DNA of 64,000 nucleotides from Nepenthes gracilis (GCA_033239525.1 BSYO01000024.1:6533991-6597990); one strand, 5' to 3'. Shown: positions 1 to 12,406, numbered from the stretch's first letter. Notes: generated by a model from the letters alone, not told the origin. Numbers and translations are program-made.

Positions 1-1370
1 AAAAGAACTTCGGCTTTTCTTGAACTCCGATTTTTTAAGCAATCCTGCTTTTTGAGAAAAGCACTCCAGCTTTTGAGCACTCCGGCTTTTTGAGAAAAGT
101 ACTCCGGCTTTTTAAGCACTTCGGCTTTTTGCACTGAAAATGGAACCGGCTCCCTTAACAAGAAAAGAGCTCCGGCCCTTCATTGTTAAAAATCTAAACC
201 GGCCCCAAGTCTATTGTATGACATGAAATTGAAACCGGCCTCAAGCGTATGTTGAAATCGGCTCTAAGTCTGTTTCTATTTCTATTATTTTGGACCCAGA
301 CTGATATGCATTCAGGTTAGGTTCTCCAGCATGCCTTAGGACTTCCCGGTGGTAATCGAGGATAACTCTATCCATGGAGTTATTTGTGGTCCGCCCTGTC
401 CTCGGGGCATTATGGTCAGGAGAAAATTTCTGTTACCAGCCTACCTTCGGGTGGCACACTGTTCTGATCCCTCGAGATGGGATACTTCTGTTTCTGGCCT
501 TGGTTGTGTGGAGTGAACACAATCAATCCTCGATCACTCACCCCCTCTGCTAGTAGTGTACGCTAGCAAGATCTGCACTGTTCAGCTATGTTAACTGCTT
601 TCCGATTTGTAATTTCGATTTCCGTTATTTGCTCATCAGATCGACTTCTATTACTGGTTACCGTATTGATTACAGTTTACTGTTACCGATTTCTGACTAC
701 CGATTTCTGTTTACCAAGTACTGATTTCTGATCTTAAGGGATAATTTCTGTTTACTGATTTCTGATTTCCGATTTATGAAGTACATTACTATCAAGTATG
801 ATTTTTCTGCTTTCTGAATTGCTTTCTGTCTGAACCGCTCTATTCTGCACCGTTACATGACGTTTCTGCATCCTGGTTTACTGCTCATGTGCATATACCT
901 TGCTGGGCCTCGGCTCACTATTTTAGTATTTTTTTCCCTCCAGATGAGACAATAGAGTTATTACCTGATGAAAAGGAGTAGACCAAGAGAAACTTTTGAA
1001 GGTTTTTTGAGGACTTAGAGCATTATGGAGCCGCTTTTTGAAGAGCTTGTGGATGCAAACACCTAGCTAGAAATGTGATTTTTGCATACCGATTTTCATG
1101 TTTATTGATGTTATGGAACGTGTAGATTTTTGTATGAAAAGCTTATGATATGTATGTCGGTAAAAGAAAAAGCTATGCTTCTGCAGGTTCTTAGTTTACT
1201 TCTGCTATATATATACTTTGGATTTACTGTGCAGGTCCTAGATGGCATCTCGTTATTATACTGTTAGAGTAGTAAATATTTTTATGGATTTGTGCCAAGG
1301 ATGGCACATGTGATCCTGTGAATATTTGTTGTAGGAATTGTGAATGATGGATAATTGTGTTTCTGTTTGA
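1..1370 (+). repeat. Ty3/gypsy-type LTR fragment, 5'-truncated by window edge
   Basis: This is a plus-sense piece of a long gypsy-type LTR. It opens with a degenerate array of 'CTCCGGCTTTT'-like units (about 1-290). Around 905-1020 and 1230-1350 it carries stretches that match, in reverse complement, the LTR at 2114-3646: a 'CCAGATGAGACAATAGAG' block and a 'CCTAGATGG' block. No coding sequence is seen. The right end near 1370 is approximate, because the sequence switches there into minus-strand gag. It could instead be part of the same rearranged element as 1371-3646. Confidence 0.6.
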
Positions 1371-2100
1371 CGGAAGCTTTTGATGACAAAAAAAACCGTT
1401 CCGTCACACGCTGATGCCTGAGAACTCATCACTGACTGAACTTTAGTGATACTCTTTCCCTTATCTGTCATTTTTGCCTTTTTAGATGGCCCCGAGGACC
1501 CTATATAAAATCCCGTACTGTAACTTATCCTACTGGCTGCCCTCTTGACAAAGAACTTTTTGGTCTCCAACTCCCTCTCGAATATCAAAGATCAATCTAA
1601 AATCTCCGCATAGGTCTGGAGCTTCTGAGTCACCAATTGCCTCCTAATATCATCTATTAATCCCTACTGAAACTTTTTAGCCTTCCTTAATTCATCCTCC
1701 ACAAAGTAGGCACATATCGAGATAATTTAGCAAACTTCTCATTATATTCTGCCACCGTACGGGTCCCTTTTCTCAGTCACATAAATTCTCTCTCCTTATG
1801 ATCCTGGAGGCTAGAGGGGAAGTATTTTTTCTTGAAAGTTTCTTCAAACATTCTCCAAGTAATATCATCATTGGGCACTCCCAACGCCCTCTTCTTCATG
1901 GCCCACCAGCTATCGGCTTCTCCTTCTAGTTTGTAGGCCACAAAATTGACCTTTTTTTGATTGGAGCACTGGATCATCGTAAAAATCTTCTTCATCCTTT
2001 GAATCCAAATATCCGCCTTTACCTATCCTCATCCTACTCCTACTTAAACTTAAACCTAAGCTTCTACTTTAAGATCGATTAATCTTAAGGCGTCTCTTTT
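1371..2100 (-). pseudogene. Ty3/gypsy gag remnant
   Basis: Broken retrotransposon gag, read on the minus strand from the primer site at 2101-2113. The part at 1777-1995 encodes the classic gag core (KLEGEADSWW, followed by FEETFKKKYFPSSLQ). Farther on, in other frames, come the VAEYNEKFAKLSRYVP-like motif (about 1700-1770) and a basic region (1440-1560) of the kind that precedes the zinc knuckle. Frameshifts and stops between these blocks show that it is dead. Gag normally forms the virus-like particle. No protease, reverse transcriptase or integrase follows on this strand, so the element is truncated near 1371. Confidence 0.8.
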
Positions 2101-2113
2101 CTCTGATACTAAT
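2101..2113 (-). other. Primer-binding site of gypsy element
   Basis: Reverse complement of CTCTGATACTAAT, a near match to the initiator tRNA-Met primer site (TGGTATCAGAG), directly adjoining the LTR that starts at 2114. It fixes the element as minus-strand, with 2114-3646 as its 5' LTR. Confidence 0.7.
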
Positions 2114-3646
2114 TGTGATGGAACAGGTTTTTTTCCTCCAATAACATCCATCAATAAATAGATAAACTAATGCCCATAATAAAATAATATAAATATCTGT
2201 AGAAAATCGGGTAGAGTTTTCTCTAAAACTAGACAAAAAAAAATCCAATTCAAAAAACCTAAAATTTATCCAACCTGAACAAGTATACAGAGAAAAGATT
2301 TCAACAGATATTCATAACACAATACAAGATCATTCAAACACCATAAATATATATCCATGGCTCCAACAAAACACATCATATCCACTATTTCAAGTTCAAA
2401 CGAAAGATACCATCTAGGAACCTGTACAATTCTAAAAATCAAAACACAAAAGCAAAACTAAATTCATAAGATAGTTCTGCAAAAGTAAGAAAAAGAGCAA
2501 GAAATAAAATATGCCATGACTATAAATACATAATTTTCATCCACAAAATTAGTTATTTATATTTACTATTGTCAGACTCCAAAAGTTCTTCAAGAGACTT
2601 CAGGACTCCTCAAGGCTTCTTTAACTAAGTCCTTTATTTACTCTTACTCATCAGACAGCAGCTCTATTGTCTCATCTGGATGGACAAAAACAAATAGGGT
2701 AAGCCGAAACCCTATAAGGCACCATAAAGCATACGAGTAAAACTTTCATGTAAAACATAAATACAATAGAGGAAAAGCCATGGAATTATCAAAGAACAAA
2801 AATGCACATGGAAAAGTGAGAAAAGTATTAATCATTATAAAAGCATGTCGGAAATCATAAGTCAATTTCAAGCTTAACTATATGTCAAATGCATGTCCAT
2901 CACATTTCTCAAAATTTTAGAACCAAACATACCCAAATTTTCAAGTTAGGATTTGAGGCAAACCATCCAAACATAAATCAAACACAAAACATGAGCCAAA
3001 CAATGAAATCGAAGTCATAATTCATAATAATCATACATAAACACAAAATGTAGCCATAAAATCATAAGAAACGTGTATTATCTATAACGAAACTTAGGGA
3101 ACAAAGGTTTTAAAGTATAAATATCAAAGTGGAGATATTAAAAAGCAAAAAAAATGAAAACAAAGTTCAAGGTATACTTGCCGTAGCCCAATCTACTATT
3201 TTTCTTACTCTGATCAGATTGAAATCAATGGAGAAACCCTTTCCTTTCCTTTTCCCTTCTTTCTCCCTTTGTTGCTCTGCATGGTCGTGCCCTGATTTCT
3301 CTCCCTTTCCCCTTTTAAAATGAAAACAAAGTCAGGTCACTGGCAAATATCACGCCCGCAGTCGAGCACGCAGTGGCCGTGCAATAGGCACTAGCTCCTG
3401 ACCCTTGCCTCGCTTGAGCGCACGGCGGTGTGTAGCGGGTGGGTTCATTCTATTTTTGGCGCCTGCTGCTGCGCTTGAGTGCATGGCAGGCACCGTGCTG
3501 CTGGGCAGCACACCAGCACACGGCAGCCTAATTTCCTATTTTATTTTACTCCCAAAACTCAACCCCCCACATATATTGAGTTTCATATTGATTATTATTA
3601 TCTTAATTTCCTCTAAATTATCATGTTTTGAAATTGGGACCTCACA
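2114..3646 (-). repeat. 5' LTR of minus-strand Ty3/gypsy element
   Basis: 1,533 bp running from TGTGATGG to CCTCACA, so it has TG..CA ends. The primer site abuts its left side. It shares blocks with the LTRs at 7674-9726, 11501-12406 and 14764-17266: the 'AGAAAATCGGGTAGAG' block near the left end, and the 'CAACCTGATTTAC'-type block followed by a pyrimidine-rich, then GC-rich end (about 3170-3530). Open reading frames at 3405-3746 and 3536-3870 partly overlie the LTR end and are not genes. The matching 3' LTR is missing on the left. Confidence 0.8.
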
Positions 3647-6140
3647 GAAGGTGTTTGAGGTTATTAATTGTCCTAAGGAAGATAAAGTGAAGTTTGTTGC
3701 CTGCAAGCTTGAAGGAGAGGCGAATATATGGTGGTCCATCCAATGACGAGTTTTGGGGATGGTAACAAAGAGGCAAATATACGGGATGTGTTTGTGGTGT
3801 CTTTTATAGAGAAATTTTTCCCACAAGTGTTCGGGAGATACAGAAAGACAAATTCAAAAGTTTGTGGCAAGCAAGCAAAACGGTGGTGGAATATAATACT
3901 ATGTTTACCAAATTGTCCTACTTTGCTCTATCTGTGGTGGCAAATGAGGCCCGGAGAGCCTAAAAAGTTTTGTAAGGGCGGCAAGAATTGATAAAGAAGT
4001 AGTTGGTGCCCCACTGATTGTAAACGTATAGCAAAGTATTCGATCACACCTTTCTTATTGAAAACATTTTTTAAGAAATGATCAAAAAGAAGAGGTCAAA
4101 GTTCTAAGGCCTAATGCTCTCGCTCTTAATCCAACACTCATATTAAAGGAAAGGCAATTAGGGTAAAGTCTTCGTCAACAAAGCCTCAGCATCCGAAGAT
4201 CGTGGAACAAACATCATGCCGGTTAGCTAAGTTATCGTCAAAATGGACCTTATTTTAATTGTGGCCAAGTTGGTCACACGATAAAAAATTGTCCATTTCC
4301 TCTGATATGTCCAAAGGGAAGGTTTCCATTCCTAGAAGGACTTTTGCATCACCAGCGAAAGATGAGAGTGCAAACCCATCAATAATTGAAGGTATTATGG
4401 GAATTTTGACTCTATGGCTCATATATTGATTGATCCTGGATCTACGCATTCTTTCGTGGCCCCTATATTTGTTTATAAATTACTTATGCCCCCTTAATTT
4501 TTAAAATTTGTATTAATGGTATTTACCCAAGTGGGCCAATCTTTGTTAGCCAATATTATGTAGCATCAACGTTTTGTTTAGATCAATGGGTTTGAGTTGA
4601 TGGCAGACTTGACTCTACTTAACATGCCTAATTTTGATGCTATTTTAAGGATAGATTAGTTGGAATACTATCATGCTAGTATGAATTGTTATAATAAGTC
4701 CACCTTATTCTATATTCCTAGATATGAATCTTTTAAGCTCCAATAAAGATTGAAAAGGAGTCAAGTAGACTGATTTCAGCTCTACATGCAAGCCATTTGA
4801 TGAAGGATGGATGCTTAGCTTATTGGCCTATCTGACCATATCTGGAAGTCATGATGTGTTGCTTGAGGAAATTCCAATGGTATGTAAATTCAAGAATGTT
4901 TTCTAGAATGAATTGCCTTATGTAGCTCCTAATTAAATAATTAAGTTTGTCATTGATGTTGTTTCAAGATCTGCACCTTTTAAGAACTCCTTATAGAATG
5001 GGCCCATTCAAGTTGAAGATTTGAAATAACAATTACAAGAATTATTGGAAAAGGAATTTATTCAGCCGAACATGCCACATTGGGGTGCCACTAGTGCTTT
5101 TTGTGAAAAAGAAGAATAAATTGATGAGATTATATATTTATTATTGGTAATTAAATAAGATCATAATAAAGAACAAGTATCCACTTCGATGACAGACAAT
5201 ATGTTCGATCAGTTGCATGGAGCTCAAATTTTCTCTAATATCGATTTGCATTCGGGGTACCATCAGTTGAAAATCAAGCGTAAGAACATACCCAAGATGG
5301 CTTTCAAAACAAAGTATGGCCAATATGAATTCTTAGTGATACCTTTTGGGCTAACAAATACACTGATAGGTTTTATGAATATCATGAATCAAGTTTTCCA
5401 ACCCTATTTAGATCAGTTTATCGTAATTTCTATTGAAGATATTTTGATTTATTCAAAAGGTTTTAAGGAGTATAATGTTCATTTGAGAATCTCATTGCAA
5501 ACTTTGATGAAAATATAACTATTTGTTAAATTGAAAAAATGTGAGTTTTGGTAAGAAAAAGTATCATTTTTGGGGTCTATAGGCTCCAAAAGAGGTGTTT
5601 TAATGGATCTGAGAAAGATTGAAGATGTGGCTAATTAAAAACAACCAACCAATCATACAAAGGTATGGAATTTTTTGGGTTTAGCTAGTTATTATAGGTG
5701 TTTTGTTAAAAATGTTTCGATGATCGCGGTACCACTGACACATTTAACTCAAAAGAGAACATTTTTTTTTGGATGAAGACTGTAAGATATGTTTTTATGA
5801 ACTAAAGAATTAAATGGCCTCCACACCAATATTGTCGATTCTAGATGGATCGAGAGGTTTTATGGTATATTGTCATGCTTTGAAGAAAGGTTGAGGCTGT
5901 GTTTTGATACAACGTGATTAAGTGGTTTGTAGAAGTTTCATTGCTTTTCATTGCTATAAAGAAATGTGGATGCATGCTGTCTTGTTTTTCAATATGCTAC
6001 AAATATTTCAGAACCGAGAATACTATGCACATATTTGCCCGTGTTTTAACAAGTTATTACTATCTAATATTACTTTAAAAGTACTAATGGCTAGCAGCAA
6101 TATAACCATGAAGTTGACCTCCTTACAAGAGGTCTAATTA
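3647..6140 (+). pseudogene. Degenerate Ty3/gypsy gag-pol, plus strand
   Basis: An old gypsy body with many frameshifts and stops. In order: gag core (KVKFVACKLEGEANIWW at about 3685-3735, then EKFFPQ and a VVEYNTMFTKLSYFA-like motif to about 3930); a CCHC knuckle whose first Cys is replaced by Tyr (about 4245-4290); a protease with LIDPGSTHSF in place of the usual DSGATHSF (about 4425-4460); reverse transcriptase (5189-5518, with SNIDLHSGYHQLKIK and VIPFGLTNT); the RT/RNase H connection (about 5570-5900). The catalytic FIDD-type box reads SIED. No integrase is recognisable. Its left edge coincides with the end of the LTR at 3646, so that element probably inserted into this gag. Confidence 0.8.
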
Positions 6141-6343
6141 ATTTAAATTTCATAGCTTATTTGTTAGACATTGGAGGTCAAATAATTAAGTTGCTTCTAA
6201 TATCTAGTTTATTTATTCCCACCGGTCATTCCTTCGTAGTTGTTTATATATGTTTTGATCATTTCCGTGTGTCAACAACTTAGATATGCTAACATGGCTA
6301 TGCCACCCATGACACCTCAGACAATATCTCGGATTGCGCAAAG

Positions 6344-7131
6344 TGTTGGGACCTAGACCACATATTTGAACTGCAAGAAAACAATCAATAATTTATAACA
6401 ACCACATAACAATCACCAATAATAAAATACAATGTAATTTTATGTGAAAAAATCTCTTAAGAATGAGAACAAAAAAACTACGGAATAATATATCTGAAAT
6501 ATCTCCGCTATAAAATCAATTTAGTTACACAAATTACACAAATATAAAGATTAGACACCTTATAATAATAGACCAGGTAATAATGAGTATAAAACGAAAG
6601 AGTAGAAAATATAACCAATAAAATATTCTTCTTAATTCTAAGAGCAATGTTCCCAAGGTTGACGGAAACTGAAACACAATTTATAACTCAACCAGATACT
6701 CGAATCTTCCTCTTCTCCCTTTTCTCTCTCTATCTTTTCTTTTTCTCTCGAAAATGGCACTCTAGGTCTAAAAACATGCAAGTGTTTAACCCTAAAAGCA
6801 TGTCAGTATGTTTTTATACTCCAAACCATGCTCAAACACCTGTCAGGCATACCTCGAGCACGAGTGCCATTGGAAACAACGACCCTCAGGAGCATGCCCT
6901 TCTGGAATCAGCGCCTCAAGTGTACCTCGACCGCACCACTTCTAGAATCGACACCTCTCTAGCACACCTCAAGTACACCCCTTCTAGAATCAACGCTTGG
7001 TTGCACAAGCAAAACACATGGAAAAATTGTAATCCTTTATATCAATATAGTACACGTGTTTCCTCATCCGTACCATCGATTGATACGTCAAATAGGTATG
7101 TGTCCATATGAAAGCGACCCATAATTCAACA
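6344..7131 (-). repeat. 3' LTR of copia element A
   Basis: 788 bp from TGTTGGGACC to ATTCAACA. Just inside its right end, 'AACTTTCTTTCACAACCATGAGAGG' positions match the corresponding junction of copia element B at 58593, which fixes the boundary. The five bases to its left are CAAAG. The 154-residue open frame at 6647-7111 lies entirely in the LTR and is not a gene. Confidence 0.8.
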
Positions 7132-7673
7132 AACTTTCTTTCACAACCATGAGAGGGTAATCACCATCCTAGTAATAATTTGACAAACTTAAAAATTTTC
7201 CATTCGTAGCACTATGGTCATCATATCTGATCCATTCTCATTAGTCCTGACATTATCTAGTGTCAACAACTCCAAGCAAACAACATTCCACACCAAATGA
7301 TATCTCACATCAATGTGCTTCAATACGGAATGAAATGACGAGTTTTTGTAAATGTGAATTGCATTTTGATTGTCAGAAAGTAAAACATATCATTCTTGCT
7401 TAAAGCTAAGTTTTCAAATGAACTTCTTCACCACAATATCTCCTTATTTGCATCCATCACAGCCATGAATTCTGCTTCGGTGGTAGAGGGTAACACATTT
7501 CTACAATTTAAATTGTCAAAAAATAGCTCCTCTCACAAACATAACTAAGTACCATGATGTGGTCTTTCGAGAGTCGACATCGCCCGCCATGTCTATATTT
7601 GTATTCCCAACCAAAAGTGGTCTATCACTTTTGAAACATAAGCATAGCTTCGAAGTTTCTTAAAGATACCTCA
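7132..7673 (-). pseudogene. RNase H domain of copia element A
   Basis: Minus-strand C-terminal pol piece with recognisable copia RNase H blocks: a 'SDNQNAIHIYKNSSFHS' block followed by 'KHIDVRYH' (about 7370-7280) and a 'DVDSRKTT' block near 7570. In-frame stops are present. It continues, after removal of the gypsy insert and one TSD copy, into the RT end at 12407. The joined junction matches the uninterrupted copia element B near 59120-59150. Confidence 0.75.
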
Positions 7674-9726
7674 TGTAACGGAACGGATCCTTATCCTCTA
7701 AAGATATCCGTCAATAAACATACAAAACTAATGGTTCAAATTTAAACACATTTAATTCTATAGAAAATCGGATAGAGTTCCCTCTAAAAATGGGCCAAAA
7801 CCATACAAACAACCTGAATAAATACAACCTGCACAAGACATATACATAGATAATCCTCAAAATTAAATCCACTACACATCCAAAACACATTCACAAGATC
7901 AACAAATGCATATCATCCATAACTCTAATATAGTACTCCTAACTACCGTATTGGATCTAAGAGAGATACCATCTAGGACCAAAACAAATCCAAATATCAA
8001 AAATAATGCGGAAGCAACTACCTATGAAAGCAAAATCAATACATTCATCAAGGTATGAAAACATTCTATATCATCATCATGTATAACATTCCTTCAAAAC
8101 ACTAGCTATATACATTTACAAGTCCTTAAAACATCCAAAATCTTCAAAAGCCTTCAAGCTCCACGAACCTCTTCTACCCAATTCCTATCTTAGATCCTTC
8201 CTATCAAGCTTCAACTTATCTGGAGGGGAACAAAAAGCAATGGGTGGGGTAGCAGCTCAGCAAATATATCCAAAATTGCAAGAATAGACATAAATATCAT
8301 ATAAGCATGCACATATAAAACCACAAATAAACATATAAGAAATTTAAAAATCAAATATGTATGCGGGTTAGGCATAAACATGAAAACGATGCATAATCAT
8401 AAGAAAATTTCTTGGTTCTTAAAACTTGGATAAAAAACATAAATTCTTCACTTATTATTAATTTTGGGTCCTTATCTGAAAATAATTCAATCACAATTTC
8501 TTTCTAAATTCTCATTTTGAAATACAAATCCCTCTTCTTTTACATCGCGAGGGCTGGATGTTCTAATTATCTCAAAATACAAATTCCTCCTCTTTTACAT
8601 CGTGAGGGCTGAATGTTTAGAATACAAGTCCCTCTTCTTTTATATCGAGAGGGTTGGATGTTCAGAATACAAATCCCTGCTCTTTTGCATCATGAGGGCT
8701 GGATATTCAAAATACAAATTTATCCTCTTTTATATCGTGAAGGCTAGATGTTCTCAGATTCTTAATTCAAATACATATCCCTCCTATTTTACATTGTGAG
8801 GGTCGGATGTTCCAATTATCAATTCGAAATACAAATCCCTCCACTTTTACATCATGAGGGCTAAATGTTTCTCAATTTTCTTAATAAATTGTTAGGTCGC
8901 ATAACTCATACAAAAATTATTTGGATAAAAATTCTTTAATAAGCTTAAACATTTCACTAAACAATAATTTACCTCAAAACTCCAAATCTTTATCTCTATT
9001 TTCGAGCTAGGGTTTCGGGTGAAACTTTCGGACACAAATCAAATACAAAACGTAAGCCAAACAACGAAATCGAAGCGATATATCATCATACTTTTGCATA
9101 AACTTAAAATCTAATCACAAAATCAAGAAGAACAAGCATTATTCGGGGTAAATACGAGAGAAGAAAGTTTTAGAGCATAAATGCCAAAGTGTAAATATTA
9201 AAAAGTGATTAAAAATGGTAAATAAAGTTTGGGGTACACTTGTCTCAACCTGATTTACTAACTCTCTTACTCTGATTGGAGCAGATGTGGCAAAGAATCC
9301 CTCCTCTTTCTCTTTTCCTCTCTTCCTCCTTCATGCTACTCATCATTCTCCCCTAAAACCCTTTCCCCTTCCCCCTTTCTATAAACAAAACTGAGGGTCG
9401 GTGAAACAAAATCGTGCTCGCGCTTGAGCACTCGACGAGCGCAAGTCATCAGGAAATGGCACCCTCTGGGTGGCTCGAGCGAACAGCAAGCCTAGACCAT
9501 TCTTTTTTCAGCGCCTCCTTTGTGCTCGAGTGAGCGGCGTGCACAGGGTTTTTCGGAGCAATCTGTTTTTAGCACTTTCTATTGGGCTCAAGCCTACAAC
9601 AAGCCCAACCCTACATCAACTTGCACTATGATAATTTTTTTAATTTTTTAAAATCACTTATCCCAAACTCGATTACATCAAGTTAATTGCTAGAATTTAC
9701 TATATTTTTAAACCTCAGACCTCACA
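7674..9726 (-). repeat. 3' LTR of the gypsy insert (long form)
   Basis: 2,053 bp, TGTAACGG to CCTCACA. It matches the right LTR at both ends. Compared with that copy it contains about 1.15 kb more (roughly 7895-9050), which includes the minisatellite at 8520-8880. The GC-rich end (9410-9600) matches 12075-12290 of the partner. Confidence 0.85.
8520..8880 (+). repeat. Minisatellite inside gypsy LTR, about seven units
   Basis: Imperfect tandem units of roughly 45-65 bp built around 'AATACAAATCCCTC' and 'ACATCGTGAGGGCTGGATG', separated by AT-rich spacers of varying length. The repeats make the small open frame at 8602-8799 look coding. It has no gene character. Confidence 0.85.
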
Positions 9727-10861
9727 ATTATCCCCCACTTATAGAAATTTCGTTCTCAAAATTTAACGAACCTCAAATTTTCTTAATCGGAGGAAACCTT
9801 TCTAACGTTCCGAAGTCATTTCCTCAATTAAATGATTATCCTAGAAAACCTTAAACATTCAAATTGTTCTGATCCTCATCACCCGATGTACTCCGTCAAA
9901 AGTCCAAATTCTCCAAGTCCAAAGGCAAACCCAATTCATTAATTACTTCTCCGACTCAATTTAAAATTTCAAACAATTAAGGATCCTTACTTCAATTTAT
10001 GCTAAACCTCAAAAATAATCATTCTTTCTGAACCTCAAATCGAACATCAAAATATATGGGTTCGCCAAAATTTCACTTCGCAACTCTGATTAATCATCTA
10101 ACTATAAATCATCCAATTACAATTTACTACCATATTTGATTTAAGCTAACACCCAAAATTTCTTTGATCGAGTTTGATTAAGATTCCGACATTAACCTCA
10201 AATCACAATTAAACCTCAAATTCTCGTTATTTCATTAGTGTGTCCTCAAACTAGCATCTCCCTAAAATACAAAACCCATATTAACAAGAATAGCGATTTA
10301 TCAGAGATGTAACAAATACCTATATATCCCTGAAATACACGGCCATTATCTCCTAGCCCTTTACAATTTCCTTTCCCAAAATCAAAGTAAGCATCCCATA
10401 TGGAGCACCGAGGACACATTAAATTCATAGGCTTCCGTCATCAATTATCAATCACGCTCTTTACTTTCCTCAAAAGACACTAAGAACTACCTTTACTATT
10501 CTCAACTCGTTGCCTATACCATTGCATATTCATTTCTTCTTTATGATACGATTTCCTCAAACTTTTAGAATTATTGGACAATAACGATCTCCCTTAAGCA
10601 ACGCCTATAATTTCTCAAGGTAAGGACTTCGTTAAGTAACCTCAACTATGGGCAAAATAATTTCAAACTATAAGCTTTTCCCCCACTTTGCTCGTGGATA
10701 GCCACCTATAACAATGTAAAAATTACATAATTCTAGCATTTCTCAAAAGCATTACATTCTACTATAATTCACCAGACCCATCAGGGGTCAATCGAATGTT
10801 ACCTTCACAAGCCCCCTTTTTTTATAAACATCAATCGCTCCTAAGCCAAACATCTCACGGT
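9727..10861 (-). other. Non-coding 3' spacer and polypurine tract of the gypsy insert
   Basis: On the minus strand a purine run (reverse of ATTATCCCCCACTTATAG, 9727-9744) sits next to the 3' LTR. This is the expected polypurine tract that primes plus-strand synthesis. The rest, about 1.1 kb, holds no protein domain I can recognise. The 60-residue frame at 10246-10428 is not convincing. Confidence 0.6.
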
Positions 10862-11275
10862 TCTACGATCCCCAAGGAATATCATCATTGGGCACTCCCA
10901 ATGCCCTTTTCTTTATGGCCCACCAGCTATCCGCTTCACCCTCTAACTCGTATGCTGCAAAGGTAACTCTTTCTCGATCAAAGTATTGTATCACCATAAA
11001 AATCTTCTTCATCATCCAAATTTAAATATCCGCCTTTATTGGATCTGGTTCTCCCAAAAATTCAGGCACCCTTTCTGCTGTAAATTTATCATAAGCCGTC
11101 GGAGCAGGATTTATCTGGGCTGGCTCTAATGTAAGAACCGGAGCCATGTGACATTGCTCCATTGATTCTATAATGTTTGTCATCCTTCCCAACAAATTCA
11201 AGTATTCAGCCTCATGATCTGGGAGATTACTAGCGCCTCCATGATTATTTCTTTTACCCCTTCTACTTGCCATTT
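10862..11275 (-). pseudogene. Truncated gag of the gypsy insert
   Basis: Starts at MASRRGKRNN (11273). The N-terminal gag part (to VPEFLGEPDP) is followed, after a stop and frame change, by the KLEGEADSWW core, and then stops abruptly at about 10870 after 'GVPNDDIPWG'. The same motif continues into FEETFKKKYFP in the gag at 1777-1995, so the break marks a deletion joining gag to the 3' spacer. Gag would package RNA into particles; this copy cannot. Confidence 0.8.
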
Positions 11276-11487
11276 AATATCCTATAATCAAAAAAAATTA
11301 CAATATTAATAGACGTCAAGAAATCAGATTAAAGGGAGGGGTTAATAATAACTCAATAAAATTCAGGACTAGCTTAAGGGTTAACACCTAAACACCCTAT
11401 CTAATTCTTACTATCCTCAGCCTATTCCTACCTAACTTAAACCTAAGCTTCCGTTTTAAGATCGATCTATCCTGAAGTATATCTTTT

Positions 11488-11499
11488 CTCTGATACCAA
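11488..11499 (-). other. Primer-binding site of the gypsy insert
   Basis: Reverse complement of CTCTGATACCAA gives TTGGTATCAGAG, a perfect initiator tRNA-Met-type site, one base from the LTR that starts at 11501. Confidence 0.85.
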
Positions 11500-11500
11500 C

Positions 11501-12406
11501 TGTGATGGAATGAATCCTTATCCTTTAAAGACCTCCGTCAATAAACATACAAAACTAATGCTTCAAATTCAAACACATTTAATTCTGTAAAAAATCGGGT
11601 AGAATTCCCTCTTAAAATGGGTTAAAACCTTACAAACAACCTAAATAAACATAATCTACACAAGACATATACATAGACAATCCTCAAAATTAAATCCATT
11701 ACACATCCACAATACATTCACAGGATCAACAAATGCCAAACCAAACAACGAAATTGAAGCCATATATCATCATACTTTGTCATAAACTTAAAATCTAACC
11801 ACAAAATAATGAAGAACAAGCATTATTCAAGGTAAATATGAGAGAAGAAAGTTTTAGAGCATAAATACCAAAGTAAAAATATTAAAAAAGCAATTAAAAA
11901 GGGTAAATAAAGTTTGAAGTACACTTATCTCAACCTGATTTACTGACTCTCTTACTCTGATCGGACTAGATGTGGCGAAGAATCCCTCCTCTTTTTCTTT
12001 TCCTCTCTTCCTCCTTCATGCTGCTCATCGTTCTCCCCTTTCCCCTTTTTATAAATGAAATTGAGGGTCGGTGGGACAAAATCGCGCTTGCACTCGATCG
12101 CCTATCAAGCGCACGATGAGCGCAAATCATTAGGAAATAGCAGCCTCCAAGTGGCTCAAGCGAACAACAAGCTTGGACCATTCTGTTTTAGCGCCTCCTT
12201 TGCACTCGAGCGAGCGGTGTGCACGGGCTTTTCTGGAGCAATCTATTTTTGGCGCCGCCTACTGGGCTCGAGCTTGCAACGAGCCCAGCCCTGTATCAAC
12301 CTGCACTATGATAATTTTTCTAATTTTTTAAAATCCACTTATCCCAAACTCGATTACATCAAGTTAATTACTAAAATTTACTATATTTTGGAACTCAGAC
12401 CTCACA
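11501..12406 (-). repeat. 5' LTR of the gypsy insert (internally deleted)
   Basis: 906 bp, TGTGATGG to CCTCACA. It is collinear with the left LTR up to 'ACAGGATCAACAAATGC' (about 11737) and again from 'CAAACCAAACAACGAAAT' onward. The intervening ~1.15 kb of the long LTR is absent. The open frame at 12055-12468 runs out of the LTR and is not a gene. Confidence 0.85.

Larger units (their letters stand above)
7674..12406 (-). mobile_element. Ty3/gypsy non-autonomous element with TSD CCTCA
   Basis: A complete insertion flanked by perfect 5-bp duplications (CCTCA at 7669-7673 and 12407-12411). LTRs lie at 7674-9726 and 11501-12406. The internal region is only 1.77 kb. From the primer site (11488-11499) it carries gag N-terminal sequence to about 10862 and then non-coding spacer up to a polypurine tract next to the left LTR. 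No protease, RT or integrase is present, so it is a deletion derivative that needed enzymes from another element. It interrupts the RT-RNase H part of copia element A. Confidence 0.85.

Noticed and set aside
6647..7111. 154-residue plus-strand frame
   Set aside because: Lies wholly inside the 3' LTR of copia element A and is antisense to its transcription.
8520..8880. Regular repeats and spacers that recall a CRISPR array
   Set aside because: Repeats are imperfect, spacers vary and are related, and the array lies inside a plant LTR. It is a minisatellite.
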